A DNA stretch of 64,000 bases, from the NCBI RefSeq assembly GCF_014898175.1, contig NZ_CP062948.1, positions 2,542,001 through 2,606,000 of the forward strand, written 5' to 3'. Positions 1-8,604 of the stretch are shown here, piece by piece; position 1 is the first letter of the stretch; each line of letters opens with the position of its first letter. The notes under the pieces were generated by a model, which worked only from the letters and a program-made list of their open reading frames with translations, had not been told where the DNA came from and made no database searches. This DNA comes from Bifidobacterium lemurum (lineage in GTDB: Bacteria; Actinomycetota; Actinomycetes; Actinomycetales; Bifidobacteriaceae). Both the position numbers and the translations under genes were made by a program.

Positions 1-1424
1 CCCTTGGTGCGGCTTTTCAGCTGGTCGAAGAAGTCGAACACGATTTCGGCCAGCGGCATGCGGTAGTGCATCTCCACACGGTCGGTGGAGATGTATTCCA
101 TCGTGCCCATGATGCCGCGGTTCTCCTGGCACAGGTCCATCACCGCGCCGATGAACTCCTTGGGCGTGATGATATCGGCCGCCACCATCGGCTCGACGAT
201 GCGCTTGATCTTGCCGTCGGGGAACTCGCTCGGATTGGTCACATGGAATTCCGTACCGTCCTCCGCGGTCACCTCGTAGGTCACGTTCGGCGCGGTTTGG
301 ATCAGGTCGAGGCCGAATTCGCGGCTCAAACGTTCGGAGACGATCTCCATATGCAGCAGTCCCAGGAAGCCGCAACGGAAGCCGAATCCCAACGCCACGG
401 AGGTCTCGGGCGTGTAGACGAGCGCCGCGTCGTTGAGCTTGAGCTTGTCGAGCGCGTCGCGCAATTCGGGGAACTGCGCGTTGTCGATCGGGAACAGGCC
501 GGAATACACCATCGGCTTGGGATCGCGGTAGCCGTCCAACGGCTCGGTGGCGGGCTTGAGGGCGGAGGTGATCGTGTCGCCCACCTTGGACTGGCTCACG
601 TCCTTCGCTCCGGTGATCACATAGCCGACCTCGCCGGCGCCCAACGCCTTGGTGGGGGTCATATCGGGGCTGATCACGCCGATTTCGATGGGGTCGTGCG
701 TCATGCCGATGCCCATCATGTGCAGCTTTTCGCGGCTGCGCAGCTCGCCGTCGACCATACGCAGATAGGTGACGATGCCGCGGTACGAGTCATAGACCGA
801 ATCGAAGATCAGCGCTCGTGCGGGTGCGTCCGGATCGCCGTTCGGCGCGGGCACGTCCATGACGATCTGGTCGAGCAGGTCGGAGACGCCTTCGCCGGTT
901 TTGCCGGAGACGCGCAGCACGTCGCCCGGCTCGCATCCGATCAGTCCCGCGATCTCCTCGGCGTGCTTGTCGGGCTCGGCGCTCGGCAGGTCGATTTTGT
1001 TGAGCACGGGGATGATGGCCAGGTCATGGTCGATGGCCATATACAGGTTGCTCAGGGTCTGCGCCTCGATGCCCTGCGTGGCGTCGACGAGCAGCACCGC
1101 GCCCTCGCATGCGGCCAACGCGCGCGACACTTCGTAGGTGAAATCCACATGGCCAGGGGTGTCGATCATACCCAGCGTGTATTCAACGCCGTCGAAGGTC
1201 CACGGCACGCGCACGGCCTGCGATTTGATGGTGATGCCGCGCTCCTGCTCGATGTCCATGCGGTCGAGGAAGCGGTCGCGCATCTCTCGTTCGGGCACGA
1301 TGCCGCTCAACTGCAGGATACGATCCGCCACGGTGGACTTGCCATGGTCGATATGCGCGATGATGCAGAAGTTGCGAATCAACGATTGATCCGTGAACCC
1401 CGGCTGGTTATGCTGATCGGCCAC
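1..1424 (-). CDS. lepA: Elongation factor 4 (LepA), 3' end outside window
   Basis: This is the back-translocating ribosomal GTPase LepA/EF4, a translational GTPase that acts on stalled 70S ribosomes in the cytoplasm. The first 474 codons are present and the C-terminal part runs off the left edge. Visible G-domain motifs are AHIDHGKST (about residues 23-31), DTPGH (88-92) and NKID (142-145). The LepA-typical stretch [14 protein letters not shown] follows further on and separates it from EF-G. The start is GTG at 1424, preceded by an AAAGGAG Shine-Dalgarno at a good distance. It lies downstream of two minus-strand genes (membrane protein, DivIVA-like) and may be co-transcribed with them. Family assignment is secure. 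Confidence 0.95.
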   Translation of the reverse strand, partial: MADQHNQPGFTDQSLIRNFCIIAHIDHGKSTVADRILQLSGIVPEREMRDRFLDRMDIEQERGITIKSQAVRVPWTFDGVEYTLGMIDTPGHVDFTYEVSRALAACEGAVLLVDATQGIEAQTLSNLYMAIDHDLAIIPVLNKIDLPSAEPDKHAEEIAGLIGCEPGDVLRVSGKTGEGVSDLLDQIVMDVPAPNGDPDAPARALIFDSVYDSYRGIVTYLRMVDGELRSREKLHMMGIGMTHDPIEIGVISPDMTPTKALGAGEVGYVITGAKDVSQSKVGDTITSALKPATEPLDGYRDPKPMVYSGLFPIDNAQFPELRDALDKLKLNDAALVYTPETSVALGFGFRCGFLGLLHMEIVSERLSREFGLDLIQTAPNVTYEVTAEDGTEFHVTNPSEFPDGKIKRIVEPMVAADIITPKEFIGAVMDLCQENRGIMGTMEYISTDRVEMHYRMPLAEIVFDFFDQLKSRTK

Positions 1425-1505
1425 CGAACACTCCTTTATTTGTTGACGCAAGACAAACTCAACCCATCATAATGGATGGGTGGCAACCGATGAAACCGCA
1501 GGAGT

Positions 1506-2129
1506 CTAGAGAACTCCGTAGAGGCGCAGCGCGAAAAGCACGGCGGCGACCAGCGCCACGAAGAACAGCGACACCAAGGCCGTGCTCGCTATCGCAAGCG
1601 GTTCGATCCGCTTGCGCGTCGTGGCGTGCCGTCCACGCGGCGTCTCGTTTTGAACGTTGGATTCGCCCGCCTTCGACGATGAGCTTCGATCGTCGCCGTT
1701 GGAGACGGTCTCGTCATCCGAATCGGCGTCCCGTTCGGATGAGCCATGCTCACCGTCGGCGGCGCCATCGGGTGCGTCGTCGTGTTCGTCCGTATCGTCT
1801 TCCGTCGCGCCCGAGGCACGAACCGACGCCAGCAGCGACGACACGGAGATGTTCCCGTCGGCGTCCGCGAATTTGGAAACACGTAGATCGTCGATGGTTT
1901 TCGCCATCTCCACGAGATCGTCCGGCATGCTCCCGTTCTCCAGACGCGCGAGCATGCGTTTGACATCGTCCCGCTGCTGCAGATAGTCCACATACAGGGG
2001 GTAATCGTCCTGAAGAGATGATTCCGCAAGCTGCGTGTAGGCGTGGCTCAGATACGACGAGACATCGATGGCGTAATCCTGGTCAAGACGCGGATTATGC
2101 TCAGGCGCATACTCGATGTCATTCGTCAT
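1506..2129 (-). CDS. Acidic protein with one C-terminal membrane helix, unknown function
   Basis: I do not recognise a family. The 207-residue product has an alpha-helical N-terminal half (about 20-90), an acidic Ser/Asp/Glu-rich low-complexity stretch (about 105-160), a short basic patch (RGRHATTRKR, 166-174) and a single hydrophobic helix at about 177-201 ending close to the C terminus. This layout suggests a tail-anchored cytoplasmic protein. The ATG at 2129 is chosen over an upstream in-frame ATG because it has a GAAGGA ribosome-binding site and because the longer form would run into the preceding gene. It begins 37 bp after the stop of the DivIVA-like gene, so the two are probably co-transcribed; a cell-envelope role is only a guess. 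Confidence 0.7.
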   Translation of the reverse strand: MTNDIEYAPEHNPRLDQDYAIDVSSYLSHAYTQLAESSLQDDYPLYVDYLQQRDDVKRMLARLENGSMPDDLVEMAKTIDDLRVSKFADADGNISVSSLLASVRASGATEDDTDEHDDAPDGAADGEHGSSERDADSDDETVSNGDDRSSSSKAGESNVQNETPRGRHATTRKRIEPLAIASTALVSLFFVALVAAVLFALRLYGVL

Positions 2130-2166
2130 ACGTGTTCGTCCTTCCGGCATCGGCCGGCAACCGGAA

Positions 2167-3570
2167 TCAGGCGGCGGAATCCTCATCCGTCGTGCCGGAC
2201 TGCTCGGAGGACGCGCCCAGCGTGGCTCGCGGCGCGGAGGAACCCAGCGTGTGATCGCCGGTCAGATTGTCGAAGGAGCTGAGCAGCAACGAGCGCATGT
2301 CGCTGACGCGGCTGACCAATGCGCTTTCCTTCTCCTGCAGATCGGCGATGCGGCCGTTGAGACGGTCGATCTCGCTTTGCGCGGCGTTACGCAGCATCCG
2401 GCTGTCGTTCTCGGCCTTCTCCTTGGCCTCGCGGATAATCGAGTCGCGCATCTGGTTGGCTTCGTCCTGCTTCTTCTGGGCGTAGTCGTTGGCCTCGCTC
2501 AGCACGGACTTCGCCTTGGCCAGCATGCTGTCGGACTGCTGCTGCGCGTCCTCGCGACGCTGGTTGAGGTTCTTGAGCATCTGACGGATTTCCTCGGAGG
2601 TCTCCTCGCGCTGCTTGGTGACTTGGACGCGCATGCGTTCCAAGGATTCCGCCGCCTCCTTCTCGCTCTGGGCCTTGGTGATGTTGGCCGCGTCGAGAAT
2701 CTGCTTGGACTCGTCCTCCACCTGGGCGATGCGCTCCTGCGCCTTGCGCTCGGCGGCCTGCACGATTTCCGTGGCCTTCTTCTGGGCGGCCGCCAGGGTG
2801 TCGTTGGCCTCGTTCAGAATACGGTTCGATTCCTCGCTGGTGCGCATCTTCAGTTCCGCGGCGGCCCGGTCGGCCTCCTGCCGCTGGTCGGCCACGGCCT
2901 TGGTGGTTTCCACCTGCAGCTGCGCCAATGCGTTCTCCTGCTTGGCTCGCTGGGTCTGCATCTCGTCCGTGATCTGCTGGCGGGTGTTCTCGAGCTCGAT
3001 GTTCAGCGCCTCACGACGTTCCGCGATCTCCTGTTCGGCCCGTTCCTTCAGCTGGTCGGTCTGGGTGCGGGTCGCCTCTTCGAGCATCTGCGCTTCGGAG
3101 TTGGCGCGTTCGAGGATGTCCGCGGCCTTCTTGCGGGCTTCGCTGAGCAGAAGCTGCACATCCTGGTTCGCCTGGGTCATCACCGTGGCGACCTGACGCT
3201 TGGCTTCCTCCCTTTGACGGGTCGCTTCCTGCTTGGCCTTGGCGATGAGGTCGGTGCTGGTCTTCTCCGCCGCCACAAGCAGCTGCTGCGCGTTGGCGCC
3301 CAACGACGAGATGGCGTTCTCGGTGGAGCGCTGCACCTTCTCTTCCATCTGCGCGATATGCTTGTGCGCGTCCTCCAGCTGCATGGTCGCGGATTCGAGT
3401 TTGACCTCGGTGTCGTCGCAGCGCTGCTTGAGCTGCTTGATCTGCGATTCGGATTCCTGGCTCGACTTGGTCAGTTGGTCGATTTGTTCCTGCGCCTGTC
3501 GCAGTGCGTCATCCACCGCTTCCTTGTCGTATCCACGGAACGCCACCGGAAAATCGTAGGAGAGACTCAC
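2167..3570 (-). CDS. DivIVA-like long coiled-coil protein
   Basis: The 467-residue protein opens with FPVAFRGYDKEAVDDAL, which resembles the N-terminal membrane-curvature-binding segment of DivIVA/Wag31/GpsB proteins, and then runs as an almost uninterrupted Gln/Glu/Lys/Arg-rich coiled coil from about residue 15 to 430. The tail is Ser/Thr/Asp-rich. DivIVA-family proteins assemble at poles and septa in actinobacteria and organise wall growth. This one is longer than classical Wag31 (about 260-300 residues), so it may be a scaffold paralogue rather than the polar determinant itself. The start is GTG at 3570 with an AGAAGG site upstream. A tail-anchored membrane protein follows it. Family relation is good; exact role is inferred. 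Confidence 0.75.
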   Translation of the reverse strand: MSLSYDFPVAFRGYDKEAVDDALRQAQEQIDQLTKSSQESESQIKQLKQRCDDTEVKLESATMQLEDAHKHIAQMEEKVQRSTENAISSLGANAQQLLVAAEKTSTDLIAKAKQEATRQREEAKRQVATVMTQANQDVQLLLSEARKKAADILERANSEAQMLEEATRTQTDQLKERAEQEIAERREALNIELENTRQQITDEMQTQRAKQENALAQLQVETTKAVADQRQEADRAAAELKMRTSEESNRILNEANDTLAAAQKKATEIVQAAERKAQERIAQVEDESKQILDAANITKAQSEKEAAESLERMRVQVTKQREETSEEIRQMLKNLNQRREDAQQQSDSMLAKAKSVLSEANDYAQKKQDEANQMRDSIIREAKEKAENDSRMLRNAAQSEIDRLNGRIADLQEKESALVSRVSDMRSLLLSSFDNLTGDHTLGSSAPRATLGASSEQSGTTDEDSAA

Positions 3571-3799
3571 AGCAACAACCTTCTTCTTTCTGTCCGCTTT
3601 CGCGGTGTATCACTTTAAGGACTTTGGACTACAGCAAATATAACATAGCACGACTCGGGATACTTTGAATGTGACACCCCTACAGGGGTATATATTGAGA
3701 AGACGATGGCGCTCTGCGATTCATGCGTGCGCAGGGTCAGGGGTGTGTGTTATATTGTCTCTTTGTATGTCCTTATAGCAAACGTCGTTTGGAGTTACA

Positions 3800-4060
3800 T
3801 TGGCAAACATCAAGTCGCAGAAGAAGCGCGTACTGACCAACGAGAAGGCGCACAAGCGCAATGTGGCCGTGAAGTCCGGTCTCAAGACCGCCATCCGCGC
3901 CACCCGCGAGGCCATCGCCGCCGGCGATAAGGCCGCCGCCGAGGCCGCCTACAAGGTCGCCGCTCAGAAGCTCGACAAGGCCGCCGGCGCCGGCGTGATT
4001 CACAAGAACCAGGCCGCCAACCGCAAGTCCGGTCTCGCCGTCGCCATCAACGCGCTGTGA
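3800..4060 (+). CDS. rpsT: 30S ribosomal protein S20
   Basis: The 86-residue, Lys/Ala-rich protein beginning [20 protein letters not shown] is a standard-length S20, a primary 16S rRNA-binding protein of the small subunit. It consists of helices with no membrane or signal segment. The start codon is TTG at 3800, supported by GGAG at 3791-3794 and by the invariant N-terminal sequence; no ATG is possible at this position. It is transcribed alone, divergent from the DivIVA-like gene, and ends in a strong hairpin terminator a few bases after the stop. Confidence 0.97.
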   Translation: MANIKSQKKRVLTNEKAHKRNVAVKSGLKTAIRATREAIAAGDKAAAEAAYKVAAQKLDKAAGAGVIHKNQAANRKSGLAVAINAL

Positions 4061-4066
4061 TATATG

Positions 4067-4102
4067 AAAAACCCCGCATCCCGAACGGGATGCGGGGTTT
4101 TT
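4067..4102 (+). terminator. Rho-independent terminator of rpsT
   Basis: The inverted repeat AACCCCGCATCCC / GGGATGCGGGGTT is flanked by A and T runs, immediately after the rpsT stop. The symmetrical A/T tails would let it work in both directions. Confidence 0.9.
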
Positions 4103-4287
4103 CATATTCCGGGGTCGCACAGAGCAGGTCGTCGCGCCGCTCCGTGCGACTTTTTCTTACGAATGCGCACATGGTCGCACATCGTGATTTTGGCGGAATT
4201 CCAACGAAGTCTCGAATATCATGTGCGTTTGGGCCGCAAAAAGGGTCTCACGGATGAGATCGAGGAGCGAATCCGTGCGACGGTCGT

Positions 4288-4953
4288 CTACAGATACACA
4301 TGCCGACGTTCGACCGCGCCCGGCACCGTGAGATTGAACTTGACCGACAGCAGCCGCATGACGACCACCACCGCGACGATCACCAGTTCCAGAGCCATCT
4401 CCCATTCGAGGTTGATCCAACCCGCGTTCAGGGCTTTGCATACGAAAACGGTGAGCAGGCAGCCCACCGCCGACGGCACCGCGTACCAGTGCTTGTCACG
4501 GATCACCATCGGAACCTCGTTGATCAGCATGTCGCGCACCAGCCCGCCGCCCAACGCGGTGAACATGCCCATGAACGCGGCGGTCATGCCGGACGACCCC
4601 AATCCCATGGCCTTGGCCGTGCCGTTCACGGCGAACAGCGCGACGGCCAACGCGTCGATGGTCAGCATCGGCCATTTGAGCTTGTCGACCTCCGGGTGGA
4701 TCACCGCCACCGCGATGCCGGACGCCAACGCGGTGAGCACGAAGCCTTTGTCGGTGATGCCTACGGGCGGAACGTCGAGCATCACATCACGGATGATGCC
4801 GCCTCCGAGCGCGGTCAGCCACGCGGTGATGACGATGGCGAAAAGATCGTAGTCCTTGCGTACGGCCGACAATCCCCCGACCATGCCGCAACAGAAGATG
4901 GCCATATACTCGATGCCCAAAATAAACGCATTGCTCTCCAGCGCCACTTCCAT
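4288..4953 (-). CDS. TRIC-type (UPF0126/YadS) cation channel family membrane protein
   Basis: The 221-residue integral membrane protein has an internal duplication: each half carries the TALGGG(I/L)(I/V)RD(V/M) signature (near residues 47-57 and 132-142). This is diagnostic of the UPF0126 family, now known as prokaryotic trimeric intracellular cation (TRIC) channels, which carry K+ passively. Seven hydrophobic segments are expected in two three-helix repeats plus a final helix. The ATG at 4953 has AAGGAG upstream. It is a single-gene unit followed by about 185 bp of non-coding DNA before the rpsT terminator. Physiological role in this organism is not evident. Confidence 0.85.
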   Translation of the reverse strand: MEVALESNAFILGIEYMAIFCCGMVGGLSAVRKDYDLFAIVITAWLTALGGGIIRDVMLDVPPVGITDKGFVLTALASGIAVAVIHPEVDKLKWPMLTIDALAVALFAVNGTAKAMGLGSSGMTAAFMGMFTALGGGLVRDMLINEVPMVIRDKHWYAVPSAVGCLLTVFVCKALNAGWINLEWEMALELVIVAVVVVMRLLSVKFNLTVPGAVERRHVYL

Positions 4954-5081
4954 CGCAGATCTCCTTTTCGCCGCCCCTCAATATAACAAACACCGACGCT
5001 CCCCGCTCCCGGACGCGCCGCGAGCGCCCAACCCTCATACGGCGCACTCCTGCCCATAACGCGACCGGAGCGTGGGAACCC

Positions 5082-5117
5082 AAAGAAAGAGGGCTTCCGT
5101 CCGGAACGGAAGCCCTC
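5082..5117 (-). terminator. Terminator of ilvE
   Basis: The hairpin GAGGGCTTCCGT/ACGGAAGCCCTC is followed on the minus strand by TTTCTTTG, 26 bp past the ilvE stop. Confidence 0.85.
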
Positions 5118-5142
5118 GATATGCGAATCGGACTCGGACGGG

Positions 5143-6270
5143 TCAGCAGACCTTCCACATCCAGTTATGCGGATCGTCGATCTCGCCGAGCTGGATGCCG
5201 AGCAGTTCGTTGCGCAGATCCACGGTCAGCTCGCCGGATTCGCCGCCTCCCACGGTCACATCGAACTTGTCGGACTTGAAGCGGCCGATCGGGGTGATGA
5301 TGGCGGCGGTGCCGCAGGCGAACACCTCGGTCACCTCGCCGGACTTGATGTCCTCGAGCAGCTGCTCCAGCGGAATCATCGTCTCGACCACATCGCGGCC
5401 ATGGTCCTGCATGAGCTGGATCAGGGAGCGGCGGGTCACGCCGGGAAGGATGTTGCCGGTCAGCGACGGGGTCTCCACATGGCCGTCCTTGTGGACGATC
5501 ATCATGTTCATGCCACCCAGCTCCTCAAGATAGGTCTTGGTGGCGGCGTCCACGAAGCACACCTGCTCGCAGCCGTTCTCGATGCCCTTGTATTCGCCGA
5601 GCAGGGAGGCGGCGTAGTTGCCGCCGCACTTGGCGAAGCCGGTGCCGCCGGGGCCGGTGCGGAACCACTTGTCCTCCACCCAGATGCTCACGGGCTTGAC
5701 GCCGCCCGGGAAGTACGGGCCGGAGGGGCTGGCGATCACGCAGTAGTCCACCTCATGCGGGGCGCGCACGCCGAGGAAGGGTTCGGAGGCGAACATGAAC
5801 GGACGCAAATACAGCGTGTACTCGCGGCGGGACGGCACCCAGTTCACATCCTGCTTGACGAGCGCGGCGCAGGATCCGAGGAAGTCGTCGATCGGCAGTT
5901 CGGGCAGGTACATGCGCTTGGCGGAGTTCTGGAAGCGTTCGGCGTTCGCGTCCGGACGGAACAGCCAGGTGGAGCCGTCCGCGTGACGATAGGCCTTGAG
6001 CCCTTCGAAGCATTCCTGCGCATAGTGGAGCACGGACGCGCCCGGATCCATCTTCAGCGGCGCGTACGGTTCGATGCGGCGGTCGGACCAGCCTTCGCCC
6101 TTGGTCCAGCTCATGTGGGCCATGCTGTCGGAGAACAGCTGTCCGAAGGCGGGCTTGTCGATGAGTTCGGCGCGCTTGGCATCGGAGGCGGGGTTGTCGT
6201 TGGGCAGGACGGTGAACGCTTCGGCGAGCTTGTCAAGAGCCGCCGGATCATGATGCGTGTTTTCAGTCAT
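5143..6270 (-). CDS. ilvE: Branched-chain amino acid aminotransferase
   Basis: This is a class IV PLP aminotransferase of about 375 residues that transfers the amino group between Glu and the branched-chain 2-oxo acids in the last step of Leu, Ile and Val synthesis. The PLP-lysine motif FAKCGGNYAASL places Lys214, and the downstream YLEELGGMNMM and TLTGNILPGVTR segments are typical of the BCAT-II-like long form found in Gram-positives. A GTG two codons upstream is possible; ATG at 6270 is preferred because it gives better spacing to AAGAAG. No leader peptide rich in branched-chain residues and no T-box are seen upstream. It is monocistronic, with a terminator on each side. Confidence 0.95.
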   Translation of the reverse strand: MTENTHHDPAALDKLAEAFTVLPNDNPASDAKRAELIDKPAFGQLFSDSMAHMSWTKGEGWSDRRIEPYAPLKMDPGASVLHYAQECFEGLKAYRHADGSTWLFRPDANAERFQNSAKRMYLPELPIDDFLGSCAALVKQDVNWVPSRREYTLYLRPFMFASEPFLGVRAPHEVDYCVIASPSGPYFPGGVKPVSIWVEDKWFRTGPGGTGFAKCGGNYAASLLGEYKGIENGCEQVCFVDAATKTYLEELGGMNMMIVHKDGHVETPSLTGNILPGVTRRSLIQLMQDHGRDVVETMIPLEQLLEDIKSGEVTEVFACGTAAIITPIGRFKSDKFDVTVGGGESGELTVDLRNELLGIQLGEIDDPHNWMWKVC

Positions 6271-6428
6271 AATCACTTCTTCTTGGAATGTACGGCCGCG
6301 GAGCGGCGTATTCTCTTAGGGTGCGCCCGTGATGCTTGTGGCATGGGGCCTGCACTTTACTTTTCCACACCGGTGTCGTCCATGCGACACGGGGTTCACA
6401 TGGTGAAAGCCACGTCGCCGAACGCAAA

Positions 6429-6455
6429 GGACCCATGACTCGCCGTCATGGGTCC
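6429..6455 (-). terminator. Terminator of rplY
   Basis: A perfect 11-bp inverted repeat (GGACCCATGAC/GTCATGGGTCC) with a 5-nt loop lies after rplY. On the minus strand it is followed by a short T-rich stretch. Confidence 0.75.
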
Positions 6456-6498
6456 GAATGCTGTCAGACGATGGTCGCGGGATCGGGTCCCGCCATCA

Positions 6499-7083
6499 TC
6501 ACTCGGCGGCCGGGGCCTCGGCCGCGGCTTCGGCGGAGGCGTCTTCCGGCACGGTGACGGAGACGACGGGCTCCTCGAGATCGTCCATGTCGAGCTCGAC
6601 GCCCTCGGGCAGGACGACGTCCTTGAGCAGGACCTTGGAGCCGTCGGTCAGGCCGTCGACGTTCACGACGATCTTCTCGGGCAGGTTGGCCACGTCGGCG
6701 CGCACCTTGAGCTCCTGCATGTCGACGAACGCGACGGCGGCACCCTTCGGCTCGCCTTCGGCGAACACCGGCACCTCGACGTCGATCTTGTCGCCGGCCT
6801 TGACCTCGTAGAAGTCGACATGCTCGACGATGCGCTTGACGGGGTTGCGCTGCACGTCCTTGACGACGGCCATCTTGGTCTCGCCGTCGAAGTTCAGGGT
6901 GAACAGGGCGTTGTTGTGACGCAGCGCCAGAGTGGTCTCCTTCATCGGGAGCTGGATGAACTCGGGATCGGCGCCGCCGGCGTAGACGGTGGCGGGGATG
7001 AGCTTGGCGACGCGCATACGGCGGGCGACGCCCTTGCCGAACTCGGTGCGCTTGGCGCCTTCGAGGGTGATGGTAACGGCCAT
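6499..7083 (-). CDS. rplY: 50S ribosomal protein L25/general stress protein Ctc
   Basis: The 194-residue protein is the long, two-domain (Ctc/TL5) form of L25, which binds 5S rRNA. The N-terminal L25 domain (about 1-93; RTEFGKGVARRMRVAKLIPATVYG-like region) is followed by a beta domain (about 95-185, HVDFYEVKAGDKIDVEVPV) and an Ala/Glu-rich tail. The ATG at 7083 has CAAGGAG just upstream and matches the family N terminus (MAVTITLEGAKRTEFGKG). It stands alone, with a 244-bp spacer separating it from the divergent hydrolase gene. Confidence 0.95.
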   Translation of the reverse strand: MAVTITLEGAKRTEFGKGVARRMRVAKLIPATVYAGGADPEFIQLPMKETTLALRHNNALFTLNFDGETKMAVVKDVQRNPVKRIVEHVDFYEVKAGDKIDVEVPVFAEGEPKGAAVAFVDMQELKVRADVANLPEKIVVNVDGLTDGSKVLLKDVVLPEGVELDMDDLEEPVVSVTVPEDASAEAAAEAPAAE

Positions 7084-7327
7084 GATGACTCCTTGAATCG
7101 TTTGTACGTTTCGCTTCGGACGCGTCGACGCGCCGAAGGAACACACTCAAGGAGTGAATCGAACGCCGAGTCGATAACGGAAGTCCGCCTTGCGGCTTCC
7201 CTCGCCAAAGCAACGGGTCACAAGTATAGTCCGGGCGCGGACAAGGCGATCGGCGCGCGTTTTTCCGGATTTCCCCGATTCCGACGGCTAATATGAGAGC
7301 AGCATCCCTCAACGAACCGAGGTTCTT

Positions 7328-8338
7328 ATGAAGCAGCCATCCATGGGCGTCGCAGGCAAGGTCGCACTGGGCGCGGGTCTGTCCGCATTGGCCGCGACCG
7401 GAGCGGTGTTCGCCGTGTCGCGGTATCTGTTCGATTTCGCCGTGGACACGCAGTCCCCCAGATCGATGATCGCCCGGCTCCGTACCGGAAAGGTCGAAGG
7501 CGCGAATCTCGAAGGCGTGCACTATGACGCGCAGGAGGAGGCGCAGGCCGCCGACTGGTTCGTCGAGTCCCGGCAGCCGGTCGCCATCCGCAGCCAGGAT
7601 GGCTTTGCTCTGCGCGGTTGGCTTTTGGATCCGGACTGCGCCTCCCCCGCCCCGCATCGTTATGCGGTCTGCTGCCATGGGTACAGCGGCAGTCCCGACC
7701 ATGTGGCGAAGTACGCGCGGCGTTTCGCACGGATGGGATTCACGGTGCTCGCGCCGGCTTCGCGGGGCCACGAGCCGAGCGAAGGCCGCTATATCGGCAT
7801 GGGATGGTTGGAGAGGCGCGATCTGATGCGGTGGATCGACCTCATCGTCGAAAGCGATCCGCAGGCGCGGATTTTGCTGTATGGACTGTCCATGGGGGCC
7901 TCGACCGTGATGATGACGGTCGGTGAACGCGCCCTGCCTCGCAATGTGGTGGCGGCGATCGAGGATTGCGGATACACCTGCGTGCGCGATGAGTTCATGG
8001 CGCAGGCCGGGAACATGTACCATATGCCTCGATGGATGGCGGCCTTGGTCGTGGACGCGGCGGGACTGATCTCCAAACGCCGCGCGGGATACGGGTTCCG
8101 TGAAGCGTCCTGCGTCGTGTCGTTGAGACATGCGACGATTCCGATGATGTTCATCCACGGCGGCGAGGACACCTTCGTGCCCTCATCGTTTCTGGAGCGC
8201 AATTACGAGGCCTGCGCCAGCCTCGACCGTGAGAAACTGCTGGTCCCGGGAGCGGCCCATGGGATGAGCGCCAGCACCGATCCGGAACGCTATTGGCGCA
8301 GGGTCGGCGCGTTCGTGCGCCGCGCGTTCGGCGACTGA
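7328..8338 (+). CDS. Membrane-anchored alpha/beta hydrolase
   Basis: The 336-residue protein starts with a hydrophobic segment (about 10-32) that acts as a signal anchor, followed by an alpha/beta-hydrolase fold. The nucleophile elbow is GLSMG (Ser188), the oxyanion region is CCHGYSG (115-121), and the probable triad partners are Asp281 (GGEDTFVP) and His311 (GAAHGMS). It resembles the YqkD/BAAT-like serine hydrolases of Gram-positive bacteria, whose substrates are mostly unknown. The ATG at 7328 is preceded by GAGG. It is divergent from rplY, convergent with pntB, and ends in its own hairpin. Substrate cannot be read from the sequence. Confidence 0.85.
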   Translation: MKQPSMGVAGKVALGAGLSALAATGAVFAVSRYLFDFAVDTQSPRSMIARLRTGKVEGANLEGVHYDAQEEAQAADWFVESRQPVAIRSQDGFALRGWLLDPDCASPAPHRYAVCCHGYSGSPDHVAKYARRFARMGFTVLAPASRGHEPSEGRYIGMGWLERRDLMRWIDLIVESDPQARILLYGLSMGASTVMMTVGERALPRNVVAAIEDCGYTCVRDEFMAQAGNMYHMPRWMAALVVDAAGLISKRRAGYGFREASCVVSLRHATIPMMFIHGGEDTFVPSSFLERNYEACASLDREKLLVPGAAHGMSASTDPERYWRRVGAFVRRAFGD

Positions 8339-8357
8339 CGCTCCTTCGCCAATATCA

Positions 8358-8385
8358 AAAGAGGCTCCCCTCGGGGAGTCTCTTT
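8358..8385 (+). terminator. Terminator after the alpha/beta hydrolase
   Basis: A 13-bp stem with one G-T pair (AAAGAGGCTCCCC / GGGGAGTCTCTTT) and a 2-nt spacer has A and T runs at its ends. It probably acts in both directions between convergent genes. Confidence 0.75.
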
Positions 8386-8390
8386 GCGGT

Positions 8391-8570
8391 GCGGTCAATT
8401 CGAATTGGTCGCATAACGTGTGCGGCATCAAGGCGTGGAGGGCGAAGGCGTACACATGGTGCGCCGGGTCCTTTCCATAATGCGGATGTCACACCACAAC
8501 GCGGTCAATTCGAATTGGTCGCATAACGTGTGCGGCATCAAGGCGTGGAGGGCGAAGGCGTACACACGGT
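8391..8570. repeat. 110-bp-period tandem duplication at the 3' end of pntB
   Basis: Copies starting at 8391 and 8501 share 66 consecutive identical bases and 69 of the first 70. Similarity then weakens but continues around a GCGGATG motif. A third, truncated start (GCGATCAATTC) coincides with the last codons of pntB at 8609. Each copy carries the 12-bp palindrome CAATTCGAATTG (8396-8407 and 8506-8517). It lies between two convergent genes, with no plausible ORF. Confidence 0.85.
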
Positions 8571-8604
8571 ACGTCGAGCCCTCCACAACGCGGATGACGC
8601 TCCG

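Noticed and set aside
6271..6428. Leader peptide or T-box upstream of ilvE
   Set aside because: No run of branched-chain codons, no T-box sequence (TGG(A/G)CC bulge region) and no antiterminator pair could be found.
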